From: Tubiluchus corallicola
Lineage: Eukaryota > Priapulida > Priapulimorpha > Priapulimorphida > Tubiluchidae
DNA length: 64,000 bases
Reading direction: 5' to 3'
NCBI GenBank assembly: GCA_030141605.1
Contig: JAQGDQ010002376.1
Coordinates: 232,422 to 296,421 of the forward strand
This document shows, in pieces, positions 21,018 through 33,183 of the stretch; the first letter of the stretch is position 1; every line of letters begins with the position of its first letter. The notes under the pieces are model-generated. The model did no database searches. It was not told where the DNA came from and was given only the letters and a program-made list of their open reading frames with translations. Made by a program: the position numbers and the translations under genes.

Positions 21018-22969
21018 TCAGGCCGAAACTATTTCATTTTTGTTTATTTTATCATAAACATTTTGAACAAAAGTCATATAGCTCATGAGATTTCTCATCA
21101 TTTGATACGTTCGAAAATCAAATTCTGATGGGTTGACCGGACTCTTGGGAGTAACATCAGCGTCAAACTTCTGCACTACTTGCCCCGTAATGGCTTCCGA
21201 GGTGAAAAATACCAAGGCGATCAAATTCCTAATCTCATCTACGACGTAGACTAGAGAATAATCAAACCCCTCATAAGACTCAGCCGCTTCAGTCACAAAT
21301 TCCAAGATGTTTGTGGTGTTTTTATAAACGAGATCCACCACTTCGAAAGCCTATAAATAAAAATTCATTTAGTTTAGGTATTCTTGTAAAACTTAGTGAT
21401 ACGCGCAGATTATGGCCTGTGATTACATTGCTAAAATAATTAATTTTGAAATAATTTTAAAACTTAAAAAAATTAAAAGAAATAACTTCTATTTTTATAT
21501 TTTCTATGTTTTCTTAGTTTAAGCTTTTTTGAACTTGCCCTATTTTGTTTGATGAATATGAGTATATGTATACTACAAAACAACTAACAAAAAGCCGTAG
21601 TTGGCTAAAGGTAAGCACATATGTAGGCATTTTTAAATACAGTATTGAGATAACCGCCGTCGATACGAATATTTTTCGCGCCAATAAGAACAAACAAGCC
21701 TACATTTCTAGCCAATGCAGTCTATCGAAAATATTAATTTTGTACATTAATCAATCAACATACGCTCCAGTTTGAATCAATGTCTGGCGGAGATGGAAAT
21801 CCTTCGTCGGCGATCAGTCCTGGGTACAAATCATATCCTGGATGAGATTCAAATCCCAACTGAAAAAATGATTTTTAATTATACACAGACAACCCAGAGT
21901 TAATTTTGTCGCTCCTCTTGCGAGAGATAGCTCTCTACACATCAGTGTAGTTGCAATCTGAAACTTAATTTTGACCTGTTATTGTTCTCGCGTGATTGCT
22001 GTGACAGATATTGTCATTGATCACGCCGCTTTTCAGACTTTCTAGTCACAAAACGATGAACGTGCACAAGTGTTTCAAACGTAAGAAAACCACAAGTTCT
22101 AATGCCCAAATTTAACTTGTAGATAGGCCTACTCAATTTCTAACCTTTAGACATCACAGTGAAAGTTTAGCAGTTAAAATAAATATGGACTATGGATGGT
22201 AGGCGTATTCTGTATATATAATATTGATACAATTTGTTACTTTTGTTTTCGTGCGTTATAGTTTTTTGAGTTATAGACGTTGAGCTTATGTGTATGCAAC
22301 ATTATGTATGCTCGCTTACTTCTGCGACTGTTTTTGATGTTTGTATTTTTAACTTGTGTGAGTTGCCATTTATTGTCCTGCGTCGCTATTTAACGTGGAA
22401 AAAGGTCACACCTTCATTGCTGACATAATGGTATTCTAGATTTCAGTAATAATTGTACTTCATATATCTGTCTAACAATCTGCCTTACTGTCTAAGACTA
22501 TAGAATGATTTATGTATGATCTAATATGTGACTATATATGGTCGATAAAGTATAAAGTAAAATATATACAAAATATGTGTACCTTTGGCAGAATTTCGTT
22601 CGAGACTTCTTCAGCTTTGAACCGAACAGCTTGAGCCCGCATGATCACAGTTTCACACTGGGTTAGTTTCTTGACTGTCGCAGGCATTTTGAAATGATGA
22701 GTCACGTGGTTATGCCAATGATTACAGTCCGGCACCTTCTCGTCATTTTTTAGCATGAAAACTGTCAACAATACCACCAAGACGGTAGAGATGTTAAAGT
22801 CGAATTTAAACAAATTTTTAAAGGTTTTAAATCCATTTCTCGATATTTTCTTCAGCCTCACAATAAAGCGCATCATTTTCGTGTCTTTCGTTGTAGTTGG
22901 CTCTTCCATTTCAACTGTTACAACACTGCCACGAGCAACTTGTTCTTCTGCAGTTTTATCCCCCGACAT
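21018..22969 (-). CDS. Uncharacterised single-pass membrane protein, 3 exons, 271 aa
   Basis: I do not recognise this protein. Minus-strand exons are 22969-22583, 21859-21764 and 21350-21018. All junctions are phase 0, with clean consensus (AAG|GTACAC, TTCAG|TTG, AGC|GTATGT, TATAG|GCT). Residues 1-30 are acidic and Thr-rich, and 31-55 are strongly basic. Residues about 59-73 (NISTVLVVLLTVFML) form one hydrophobic segment that could be a signal anchor. By the positive-inside rule the N-terminus would be cytosolic and the roughly 195-residue remainder outside or lumenal. Two possible N-glycosylation sites (NWS, NTT) fall in that C-terminal part, which is otherwise helix-prone and ends KINKNEIVSA. 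There is no cleavable signal peptide. A TATA box about 170 bases upstream of the ATG supports an expressed gene. It could be a lineage-restricted gene, and function is unknown. Confidence 0.75.
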
Positions 22970-23138
22970 GTTTCTTGTTTCTCATATTCAAACGGAACCT
23001 TTGTCAAATTAAAAATTATTAAACCTGGTCAAAAAATAACTATAGACGTTGATACTTGCACTGATATTATCGACAACATTATAGTCACAAAGAAATCAGA
23101 ATGACGAAATAATGATGCAACCTCAGCGCAAAGACTGG

Positions 23139-23146
23139 CTTATATA
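23139..23146 (-). promoter_or_regulatory. TATA box upstream of the 21-23 kb membrane-protein gene
   Basis: CTTATATA on the plus strand reads TATATAAG on the minus strand. It lies about 170 bases upstream of the ATG at 22969. With a start site some 30 bases downstream, the 5' UTR would be about 140 bases. Confidence 0.55.
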
Positions 23147-23558
23147 GGCATTGGTCGGCTTTATCATTTATGTAGGTGGGGGCATAATGAGTATTATCAG
23201 GTGTTATGTCAACTGATGACAATCTTCCAGCATTGCACATGCACATTTACACAGAAGGGATTTATCAGTTTTGAGTTGACTATCTAGATCTAGGAATAGG
23301 CGATATGACGTTCTCTCGCGGGTAGCGCTAAATCATTAAATTGTTTGAACTAGCTATATTCACGATAGAAATAAAAGCTGGATTGTTGTCATCTATAATA
23401 GTCAACTTTATAAAAAAATTTAATATCAGAAATTATAGACCTGCATATAGTAACGCAGACTATTTCAAAAATTCAAACCTATTAAACACCCAATGATTTA
23501 CAGTAAAAAGCAGAAAATGTGGTCTTCAGAAATTTCATCATTTTATATACCATAACGA

Positions 23559-23560
<2 letters not shown>

Positions 23561-23635
<75 letters not shown>
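23561..23635. repeat. (TA)n microsatellite
   Basis: About 37 perfect TA units, self-complementary and hairpin-forming. They lie in intergenic DNA. Confidence 0.97.
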
Positions 23636-23638
<3 letters not shown>

Positions 23639-23907
23639 GTAATCTGGGAAGAATAAATGTAAATTTCAATCAGTCACATGAAAAGGTCTCATAATCTGGA
23701 GATGTACACAAAACAAATAAAAGGTTTACAGTGAGAGTTTAATCCCCGCTGCCTGGTTTGCGAAGCAAACTTTTCTGTATTATGAAGTTCAATGTAAGTC
23801 ACATTAAACCTGACTATAATAACGAAGATGCTTCGGCACATTGTGTTTTTGGCGTTGAAGCTAAATAGTCACCATTTATTTACATCAACGTAGTTGTTTA
23901 TGCTAAG

Positions 23908-24085
23908 TTTTTACAACATTTACATCAAACCATAAAGTATTTTTTACTTTGCCGGTGCATTTTTTGGTACTGATCCACTAGAGAAAGTGACTGAACTGTT
24001 TTCTAGTGGAAAGGAACTTTTTGGAGTTCACAAAACTGATACGATTCGCCACTTGAAAATTTGTGCTGCTTTTAGTGCTCTCTTC
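23908..24085 (+). other. Orphan exon-like open stretch with a strong splice donor
   Basis: One frame is open for 59 codons and ends exactly at a near-consensus donor, TTC|GTAAGT (24085/24086). It encodes a varied, non-repetitive peptide containing GTDPLEKVTELFSSGKELFG and HLKICAAFSALF. The left boundary is weak: the only AG in range (23906-23907) has a poor pyrimidine tract. I recognise no family. It may be an exon of an unrecognised plus-strand gene, a relic, or chance. Confidence 0.3.
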
Positions 24086-24866
24086 GTAAGTGTGCGTACG
24101 TATAGTAATATTTTACTTTAAATTCAAAGTTTTCAGATTATTGTAAATGCCATTTGCCACGGAAAGCGAAAAAGTTTATTAGATGTAGATTTTAAAGCAC
24201 AATAAACTATTTTAAATTACATACGTATGTAATACTTATACTGTAAACGTGTACGAACTATCAATTGAATTTTAACGTTCGTGTAGGAATTTAAGTTTAT
24301 AAGCTTATCGCGTTACTACTAATAAGTGTATAATATTCTTACCTTGCAGCTGCACGTGCAGTATTCTTGTTACTGAAGATATGTGCTTTCTGGCGCTTGA
24401 TGTGTGTCAATAATACCTGTGCTTCGCTATGCCTGTGCCTTATGAATACTTAGGTTGGTGTAAAGGGAAAACCCAACATCAACAACCTTGCCCGGGCTTT
24501 ACTCATCCCCGTCTTATTGTACGGGGATAACCTGTGGCTAATTTAAGTCACTTAAATGGGGAAAGCATTCCTTCCACTAACAGAAGTGCCTACGCTATCG
24601 TTTCCAAAATCTCCATCGGCTACTGAACAAGCATTGTTAATTTAGCACTTTAGTTTAGTAATTATTATAATTATGTACAGATATATTAATGCAAGTGCAG
24701 AATGGAAGTACAGGTTTATATTTTAATGAATTATTCAGTTATGCTCCTACAAGACGCCTTTAAGTTGACGATTTTAAATTGTATAAAAAGTTTTTTAGAT
24801 TAAATTTATTCAAATACTTGATCTTTTGCAAACAGTGTTGTAATAATTGTTTATATTCACTACCAG

Positions 24867-24955
24867 TGTCAGCTGCTTTTATCAAAGCACTAAACGGTGT
24901 ACACTTTGCCAGAAGTATTTACTTCCGAGAAAAAAACTGCCATTTCCCAGAACTG
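24867..24955 (+). other. Second orphan exon-like stretch
   Basis: CTACCAG precedes an open frame encoding a segment with SAAFIKALNGVHFARSIYFR, which ends at CTG|GTAAAT. The phase does not match the candidate exon ending at 24085, so the two cannot be joined directly. Status uncertain. Confidence 0.2.
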
Positions 24956-25619
24956 GTAAATAAAATGCACGGAAAATGTAATGAATCATAGATTTACAAC
25001 GTTAGAACGATAAGGTAGTGAATCATGTTGAAGTTTGCATAAACGCAATAGTGAGTACTCACGGCGAGTAATTGATTATCAACTTTAAGCAGCACAAAGC
25101 AGGGCAACTGATTTGTAGGGAAACTGCAAATTAATATCACTCTTGGATAGTACTTTTACAGTGATTCCGAATCATTTCTTGATGTTTAGAGATGTTCATG
25201 CATCTGAATGTGACTGTGATATCTCTGCCTGTTCAGTATTTTATCTCAGAGGCTTATCTTGCTATTGAACTTGCTAGCGAAGTAGCATAATTCATTGGGC
25301 ATATGTCGACCTCAAGATATTAACAAATCTGTATCGTTCGCAAAGCTTTGTATTTTGATTTTTAATAATTATTATTTATCAAGTATTATCTTAAATCTTA
25401 TGAAAACCAAGTGAATTAAAGTGATTATGTGCAGCATGTGATACAATGCAAATTACGCCGAGAGAAAAGTTTCATCCTAAAAAGTAGTAATCTTAAATTG
25501 TAGCAATGAATTTTCAAAACAAACCCAAAACGAAATACAAAAAAACAAGATTGACCCTAAACAATACGTTATTTGAAATGAATCTGATTTTTGTTAGTCA
25601 TTAATCAAAGCCCTGTAGA

Positions 25620-25912
25620 TAACTAAAGAAGAACAGAAAGAGAAAACCCGAAAGAGAGAGAGGGAGGAGATACAAAGAGTGAAAAAGTGAGGGGATGACA
25701 GAGAGAAAGGGAAAGGGAGGGATGCCGGGTAGGGAAAGAACAAAACGGGTGAGAGAATACGAATACGAATAAGAAACTGCTTTCTCAGCATAATTTGCAT
25801 TGTATCATTTGCTACACATAATCACTTCAAATTCAATTGAGAGGGCGGGCTGAGAAGTGAGATGGAAAGAGAGAAGAAAGGGAGGGAAAGAGACAAAGAC
25901 AAAGGGAAAGAC

Positions 25913-25958
<46 letters not shown>

Positions 25959-26090
25959 GAATAAGGGCGATAGAACGGGGGAGAAAGTGAAGAAAAGAGG
26001 GAGATGAAAAGAGGGAGAAGATGAGAGGGATAAGATGGGAAATGGGAAAGAACTACAAGGGAGAACCAGACAGAGAAAGAGAAATCGAAA
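25620..26090. repeat. Long purine-rich (GA) tract
   Basis: About 470 bases in which the plus strand is mostly purine (GAGA, GGGA, AAAGA), interrupted by a mixed-composition stretch at about 25755-25850, with a pure (GA)n core at about 25914-25952. Such tracts can form triplex (H-DNA) structures. Frames read across it are compositional artefacts. Confidence 0.85.
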
Positions 26091-26141
26091 GCTTTATTCC
26101 ACTAAGACAGCAAACTTTTAGCAGTTAAAAAGTAACCGTGA

Positions 26142-26318
26142 TTTTCCTGTTAAGAAATCTTTCTGGTAAATGCTTTTTCTGTGAAACGAGGTTTCTGGGG
26201 AAAATATTTTCCGGGAAAAAAGTTTTCTGGCAAAAAGTTTTTTCTGGCAAATATCTTTTCTGGGAAGTTACTGTTTCTCGGAAATGGTTTTTCTGTGAAA
26301 AAAACTTCTGGCAAACGA
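26142..26318. repeat. Degenerate array of TTTCTGG(G/C)AAA units
   Basis: About nine imperfect copies of a 20-24 base unit centred on the near-palindrome TTCTGGGAAA/TTCCGGGAAA follow one another. An incidental 72-codon frame runs through it and reads as FSGK/FW-type repeats. I do not regard that frame as a gene. Confidence 0.6.
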
Positions 26319-26359
26319 ACCTAAACCAACTAAAACGTTTTATACTGCGTTACTGACCG

Positions 26360-26690
26360 TCTTGTGCCTGGGTCCAATCCTTCAGTTTCTCCCATCGGAG
26401 CGGGATGTACCTATTTGTGGGCCTTAGGCCAACAAATCAATGGGCCCTAAATTGTACTTATCGTGCAGAGGCCCCATTCTCCGAGCACTGTACTTATTGT
26501 ACAGGGGCCCTTATGGTTTCGAATATATCATACAATGAAATAACCGGTGTAGATTTGAAACAAGAGTTATTTACAGGCACGGTGGATGACAAATTAGTTT
26601 CAGTGGGACACCAGGTACCCGTGGGCCCTAGGGCCAGTGACTTATTATGCCCTTGGAAAATCCGGCTCTATCGCCCAATCTACATGCCTT
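26360..26690. repeat. Unclassified repeat-like segment rich in GGGCCC motifs
   Basis: The segment is more GC-rich than its surroundings and contains GTACTTATCGTGCAGAGGCCC and GTACTTATTGTACAGGGGCCC about 40 bases apart, as well as TGGGCCTTAGGCC and TGGGCCCTAGGGCC. This looks like a fragment of an interspersed repeat. No terminal repeats or coding domain were found, so the class is unknown. Confidence 0.35.
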
Positions 26691-28056
26691 GATTAAGATT
26701 TTATAATTTTAATCATGATAATATGCAAACATGTCATTTTTAAAACAAATAATATAAGAAAGTGCTCAGTAGTCTTGATGCTTTGGTGTATGAGGTAGAC
26801 TGAGATACACAACCACACACTGAGATAAAATTTATTGTTCAAGCCAAATGTATCAGCGCAAAATTGCATTACATATGCGCACTGTAACATAGAAAAAAAC
26901 ATATTTTAAAGCTTAATATTATTATAAAATTTGAAAAAATATCAGTACATATAATACGACCTAGCATAAAAAACTTTGCATCAGTTTGCAAGCTGTCATG
27001 TTGATAAATTCAGAAATAGGAATCTCAGGTCTCTCTCTTTACCTCTGACCTAGTCTTAGCTTTCCTGAAAAAAATACGCGCAATAAAATACCAGTCGATG
27101 AGCGCAACATCGAGATAATATAATTTGGTGAATAAAATTTAGTATTTGTTAGTGATGCAGATATTAATATTTATTTCTTACACGATATATACAGTACTGG
27201 CATGTCATAGATAAGCATTCTGACACGGGCAACCAGTGTTACCATTTCTTATGGCTGACAGGACAAATTCATCCCAGCGAGAAATGAAATAATAGTTCGA
27301 TCCATTATGAAGCCATTGCACATCAATTTCAATTCAATTCAATTCAATTTATTTTCTCATTAGCAGTTTAAAATTCCTCTTAATTATGCACATCAGCATT
27401 GTATACCAGGTATAAAATCACTGACATCGAATGGCCTCATTGATTCAGCAGGTAAACGGACACAAACGGACAGCATCTGTAGAAAGTTTTTCATCATCCT
27501 AGCATTGAATCCAGAAGACTTGACATCCGAAATACGAGGGAACAAACCGACCCGGAAAGCAACCAATCAAACAAGGGCGAGGACTCATTGCGATATCAAG
27601 ACAATCAGCTGAAAATAAAGTCGCTAGTTCAATAAAAATAACTAATGCAGTACATTGCAGTACAAAATCAAATTATCTCACAGACGTTAAAAGGTGAATC
27701 TCCGGAAGCAGACTTACAAGTAAAATTACGGAATTACTATAAGTAAAACTACAGAATTACTACAAATATTTCAAACCAGCACATGAAAGATAAAAATAAA
27801 TCACTAATTTCTTATTTTATTTACAAAGATATTAAGCGTGGAGGAAATTCTTGCATCAATTTTTAAATCATTCGACGCTTTTGATCCTTTACACTGAAAT
27901 GTGTGAAAATCGCATTTAGCAGCTCTAATCGTTGGTAAGGAGTTTCAAAGATTTACAGTAACTAAGTTATCTCATTTGTCATTGTACGACTGTTTAATTG
28001 CTTGCAAAAAATAAATGATAATTCTTTTTATAAATTATTATTTATAAATGCATTAG
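26691..28056. other. Intergenic DNA without a recognised gene
   Basis: AT-rich with only short random frames. A short (AATTC)n run lies at about 27325-27350. Nothing else stands out. Confidence 0.5.
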
Positions 28057-28425
28057 TGTTATGGAGATCCATTAGAATTGAATAGAAAATTGTAGAATGT
28101 TTTATAGTATAGTAGAACAATCTTTTTACCTTGTAGAAGCAATCGTAGATTCTAGAACTTTCTATACGCGATGCGTGTAGTAGTTTCTAGATTGTTCTGG
28201 TGTTGTCCATTTGCATTAGTATATAAGGCGGAGCTGGCCGCTCGAGTTTATTCTCAGATTCTCAGATTTATCTCAGATTCCCAGATTATCGAATGCTATT
28301 TTCCTATCATTTGACTGTACATATTTTGCATTCCTTCATATTTTGCGTTGTGGAAATCTCACACAATAAACCAGTTTAATTTGACAACGTGTTTTCTTGT
28401 TTTCTCTACAGAAAGAAACACAGCA
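28057..28425 (+). mobile_element. Solo LTR of an LTR retrotransposon (369 bp) with 5-bp target duplication
   Basis: The element begins TGTTATGGAG and ends ACACAGCA, so it has the TG...CA ends of an LTR. It is flanked by identical 5-base direct repeats, ATTAG at 28052-28056 and 28426-28430. Inside, in LTR order, are a TATA box (TATATAA, 28220-28226), a CTCAGATT-repeat stretch (about 28250-28285), and AATAAA (28365-28370) followed by a T/G-rich tail. That is the expected U3-R-U5 arrangement on the plus strand. No second LTR or internal coding region is nearby, so it is best read as a solo LTR left by LTR-LTR recombination. A 5-bp duplication is common to Gypsy and Copia elements, so the superfamily is not decided. 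Confidence 0.8.
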
Positions 28426-28488
28426 ATTAGTAATGTTATTTATCTGTCATAACATATGTACTGTATACATACCTATGTACAGTAACGC

Positions 28489-28845
28489 GCATACAACAAA
28501 ATAAAACTGCCCAAAATGAATTTTCCTACCGACATACGACAGTCAAGCAACCATTTACTGACCGGTCCATGTTGCTTAAGTTCGGTTGCTAGGCACACGC
28601 CATTACCACTCAGCTGTTACACGCCCCAGACTACTAGGTTGTGCCATATTTCCCTTTTCGTTTCTATTTATTTTGCTGCATACAACAAAACAAAACTGCC
28701 CAAAAGAAATTTTCCTGCGTACAGTTAAGCACTTATTTACTAACCACTCCTGTGTTGTTTAACTCTCATTGCTAGCACACGCCTTTACACTCGGCTGTTG
28801 CTCGCCCCGGACTACTAGGTTGCCATATTTCCTTTTTTATTTGCT
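28489..28845. repeat. Two diverged tandem copies of a 189-base unit
   Basis: Copy 1 (about 28489-28670) and copy 2 (about 28678-28845) both begin ATACAACAAAA and share AAACTGCCCAAAA, GCTAG(G)CACACGCC, CTC(A/G)GCTGTT and GACTACTAGGTTG in the same order. The period is about 189 bases. The pair starts about 60 bases after the solo LTR and has no coding content that I recognise. Confidence 0.75.
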
Positions 28846-30937
28846 AGTACCGGTGAAAAATACTGACACACCTGCAATTATATTCCGCCTACTTTAGAAG
28901 CTTCAACGCAGTCCCACAGGAAGCTAAATTTACTGATAAATGTTATCGACCGAATGAAGAAAATTTATGGCTGACGATGGTGTTTACATGGTGTATCACG
29001 TATACAACACAAATATAACGTGGCGATATTTTATTCGCAACGTTATTCTGACTGCGCCATCGCCGGAAATATTACGTTAAATTGCAAACAATAACGTTTA
29101 TCATTACATGTTTACAATTGTCAGGCTTACAGCATAGCATAGATGGGCCACAAGCAGCTTCAAAATCTTTAGCCTCGTGAATATGGCACATGAAACTATT
29201 AATAGCGATCGCAAGATGTTATCAAGGCAGGATGTCACGTTAGAAGTAAATATTAAGTCTCTCACACTGATATTAAGCACCAACGCCGGAAACACGGTAA
29301 AAATGGCAAACATAATGTTTACATACTATAGGTCTAAGGTGTGATTATATTGCGAGCCGTAGTAAACTAATCATTAATTCATTGCTATTTAGTATTAATA
29401 GTAATGGACACGGTTTTTTTTTGGAAAAAGAACAGCCGAGTGGTTACGGTATTGCGTTGAATAACGACCAAAGTTAACAACTGGCAAAGCTGATCAGAGA
29501 ATGGTGTGAGACTGTAAGGTTTAGTGCTTTCTCTGGGTGGCATTTACCGAATTTATCTCGTTGAATTAAAGACATGATTAAGACACCTTTACTGCTTCAG
29601 CATCTCATCTGAGAGCCTTGGTATCAAGCTATATTACAGTCCCACTGAACCAGAATCTGGAACCTGTGACTTACTAGACTATGGGCAGAGTAGTGATATG
29701 CCAATCTCACCTACAAAATACCACAGAATGTGTTGTTGCGCAATTTATCAGCTAACCAGCAATATTTAGGAAACAATGCAAGACTAATCATAGCCAAGGC
29801 CTGGCTACATAAAATCAGTGACCTATAGAGAACTCTCTCTTGAGAGCTGTAAACAATACTTCTAATGTAATAATACATGATCTTTTTCTTCTTAGCAGAA
29901 TGTCCTTTCTGGACAATAGACGATTAATTAAAATCAGTAAAAATATTTGAGGTTAACATCTATCGTCCAGGATTTGACAGCTCCAGTAATTTTATTTTCA
30001 CACTTACGCATCAAAGACAAAAGTATTGCTATCCAGGAGCACGAGTGCAGCTTTGTTGTTTATGAATTTAACTACAAGAATACATTGTGGTTAAATAATA
30101 CATTGGTATGACGAAATGCCAAGGATCTCTGAACACAGGGAAAAAAGAAAGAAAGGGCGCAACGTTCCGACCTACCAATTAGTTTTTCTTCAGGTAAACA
30201 AAAGAAAGGACAATAAGAAGTGAGCTTGAAAAATCACAAAGAATGCTACAGCTACTTAACTGTTTTTTAGTTAATGATACAGGCACCTAGAAAAAAAGCA
30301 CAGCAGCAAAGCAGAGACGAACACAAGGCAAAAACAATGAAAGTATAAAACGTTAATTAATATGTGTCTGTATCCTTTTCAATGTGATATCCTTTTTATG
30401 TGTTAATAATGTAAACTAAAGTTAATATTATACTAGAACAGTAATTTTACAATAATTATACTGTAAACTAAAAACGCCCTACAAAAATTTGTTCACTACC
30501 AGTTCTGGTAATTCCTTGTGATTTTCTTCTTTTTTCTTGTCCTTTTTTTGTTCGCTAAAAGAGAAACTACAGTGGTAGTTTAAAGCACTTTGCCTTTTTC
30601 TACTTGTTTTTAGTTTATAGATTTTTTTTATTGAAAAGCAGAAAACAGTAGATTCTGTAGATTCTGAAAACACTGTTTTCTGTTTTTTATTCACAAGTAG
30701 AATAAAAAACATACGGTAGAGAAACCATAACAATGGAAAATTTTAAAACCATAGACATGGAACAAAGCAAGTATGACTTATTAATAAATGTAGCACGTCA
30801 TATAAACAAGAACAATTAAACTGGTACTGAAATTAAAATTTAAATTAAAGGCTTCCTTTCAATTTTCTAATATTATAGTATCATCCAGTGTCTGCTCATC
30901 ACCCTCCAGCTCCCTCTGAGGTAAACCATTTCCATGT
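28846..30937. other. Intergenic DNA without a recognised gene
   Basis: Only short open frames in AT-rich sequence. A tRNA-D-arm-like string (GCCGAGTGGTTACGG, about 29433) has no matching B box and was not called as a SINE or tRNA. Confidence 0.5.
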
Positions 30938-31086
30938 GAATGCATGCTTGCCTGGTTAAATGCTTCCTAATTGGCCACTCTTGTTATTTCCTGATTAGTT
31001 GGAAAGTGGTTTCACTTCTCTTCTGTATTCACATATTATTAACATATGAATGATTAAGCATTTTAATTGGCATAATACATATAAAG

Positions 31087-31132
<46 letters not shown>

Positions 31133-31320
31133 GCGTGTGCGTGTGCGTGTGCGTGTGCGCGCGCGTGTGTGTATGTCAGTTTCAATCTATCTATTTCAAT
31201 GCATGCGTGCCTGGTTGAATGCTTCCTAACTGGCCATTCTTGCTATTTCCTGATTAGTTAAAAATTGGCTTTTCTTCTGTATTCACAGGTTATTAACATA
31301 TGAATAATTAAACATTATAA
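30938..31320. repeat. Duplicated ~125-base segment flanking a (GT)n microsatellite
   Basis: Copy 1 (30938-31066) and copy 2 (31198-31320) share GCCTGGTT(A/G)AATGCTTCCTAA, TTTCCTGATTAGTT and TATTAACATATGAAT in order. Between them lies a GT/GC dinucleotide run (31088-31174). This suggests a tandem duplication whose spacer expanded as a microsatellite. Confidence 0.75.
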
Positions 31321-33060
31321 TATGAGATATGGGATATGTGTATTATATCCCATATTTTAGTATAATTACAGGATATTATAAGGATGCTATTAATCAGGTG
31401 CATGGGATGTAAAATAAAAATGTCAAGATTTTGCTCTGAATCCTTTATTATAATAGCTTTTGCCTATGCTTTGCCGTAACACCCAGATGTGGCATGTGCC
31501 TAAATTGACTGTTGTTACAATAATGCTGCGAAAATTCAAAAGTGTAATAGTGTACAGTGCAACACACTCAGGCCAATATTGATATTTTCCCTCGCTTTGG
31601 CTTGTTGTCTTTCTCTTGTTGGGTTGTGCAATCTCCGTTGCTAAAGGAATGCTAAGTTGCAGAACAAGGCCACCACTTTCACACACATACGAGCTGCGTA
31701 CAACACAATTAGGCCTGCAAATCACAGCCAATCAGGCAATGTATCTCGACATAACATAGTGAAGCATAGTGGTATCAGAGCAAAGAAGGTAGTAACAGCA
31801 ACGATGCAGCCTCGAGTACTCTCTTAATCAAAAAAAAATACATCACTCTAATTATGTGGTGTACAGTACTTGGAGACATTTGGGTTATTTATTTCCCACA
31901 GGGCAACAACATACCTACAGACAAGATGAAGAGACAAGGACTCAAGTTCGTTTTCAACAACAGTATTATTACAGTAGGCAATCTAGACACATAGCAATAA
32001 TATAGTAATGAATGCATACCAAAGGTGAATATTTGAATATCAAAGAAAGGACAGCGTCGATCTGTATGGTGTTGATGATGATGTTGAGAGTTAACTGAGG
32101 ATCTAGTCACTCCAATCCTCATACGTAATTCCAGCAAATCCGTATCTGTTTTTAAGCACATCTTCACCACATAACCTTTCACTACGCCCTCCCCCCGCAC
32201 AACCCCACAGTGGAACAAGTTGAGTGTAGATGACTAGCCATGTTATTCAACTAGAAGCAGAACTACATGGCTACGTAAAATCATTAACGATCAAACATCA
32301 TTTTGCATTACTACTCAATGTACTAGCAAACAGATATGGCGATGTCTAGACAGCGAGAAAAGAAAATTAAAGATCGTCAAGTATTTGTGAAATCGATTCA
32401 TATCAACTGTGCTATAACAATAGCCAAAAACAACAGTGCCATAACAAAAGCCAAGAACAGGTGAAGTTAAGAATTTAGAGGCAGTGAATAAGAAGTAGTA
32501 ACGAAAATTGTGTAAGCTTAATTTTTTTTAATTAAGATTACATTATAGTGTACTTTAATGCTTTACGTTTTCCAGCTGTAGAATTAATCCAACTGCAACT
32601 AGGACATACAAAATGAGCATGCTGCTCTGAGCCACTTCTGCTTCCACACTAATCTTGATTCATCCAACATCTTCTAGTAGAAGATTAATAATAATTATTA
32701 TAAATCTGTGTCACACCAGTTTAATATTTTAATATAACGAGATTTATCATAACTGGTCGTGAATAGTCGCACAATAATTGCGGTTCCCTCTTTTTCAAAA
32801 CGTTTTTGCAAAATTCCGGCTAAGTACCAAAAGTAATTAATAATGCGCTAGCTGCGGACTTTTGCACTTGCCTACTGGTGTACATAACAAATTTTTTAAA
32901 TGTTGCTTAAAAAGTGACTAACTGACACCAATTTATTCCCTCATACACTTTTAAGGTATCATAAGGTATCAAATTGTATCAAAGGTTACAATTTTGTATT
33001 ATCAAGTTAATGTTCAGCGTAACGATCTGTACTTCCGAAAGTAGTACGCGTGACACAGCG
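31321..33060. other. Intergenic DNA upstream of PSMD1
   Basis: No gene is recognised here. The last few hundred bases should contain the PSMD1 promoter, but no TATA box at a convincing position was seen. Confidence 0.45.
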
Positions 33061-33183
33061 TAAAAGCTGCGGCGAAAATTTGAGATACATGTGGATTTTT
33101 CTTTTGTTTTTCCATATTTGTGAAAGCTTATCGTGGCTAAATTCTTGTTAGAGTGCTTTGACGAACGCTGAGTGCGAGGAAAG

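Noticed and set aside
24470-24550. Possible small RNA or short exon around the hairpin ATCCCCGT...ACGGGGAT
   Set aside because: One 8-bp stem and a short open frame ending in TAA are too little; no donor or RNA-family motif was found.
29425-29480. tRNA D-arm-like string GCCGAGTGGTTACGG
   Set aside because: No B box or acceptor-stem pairing follows at the expected distance.
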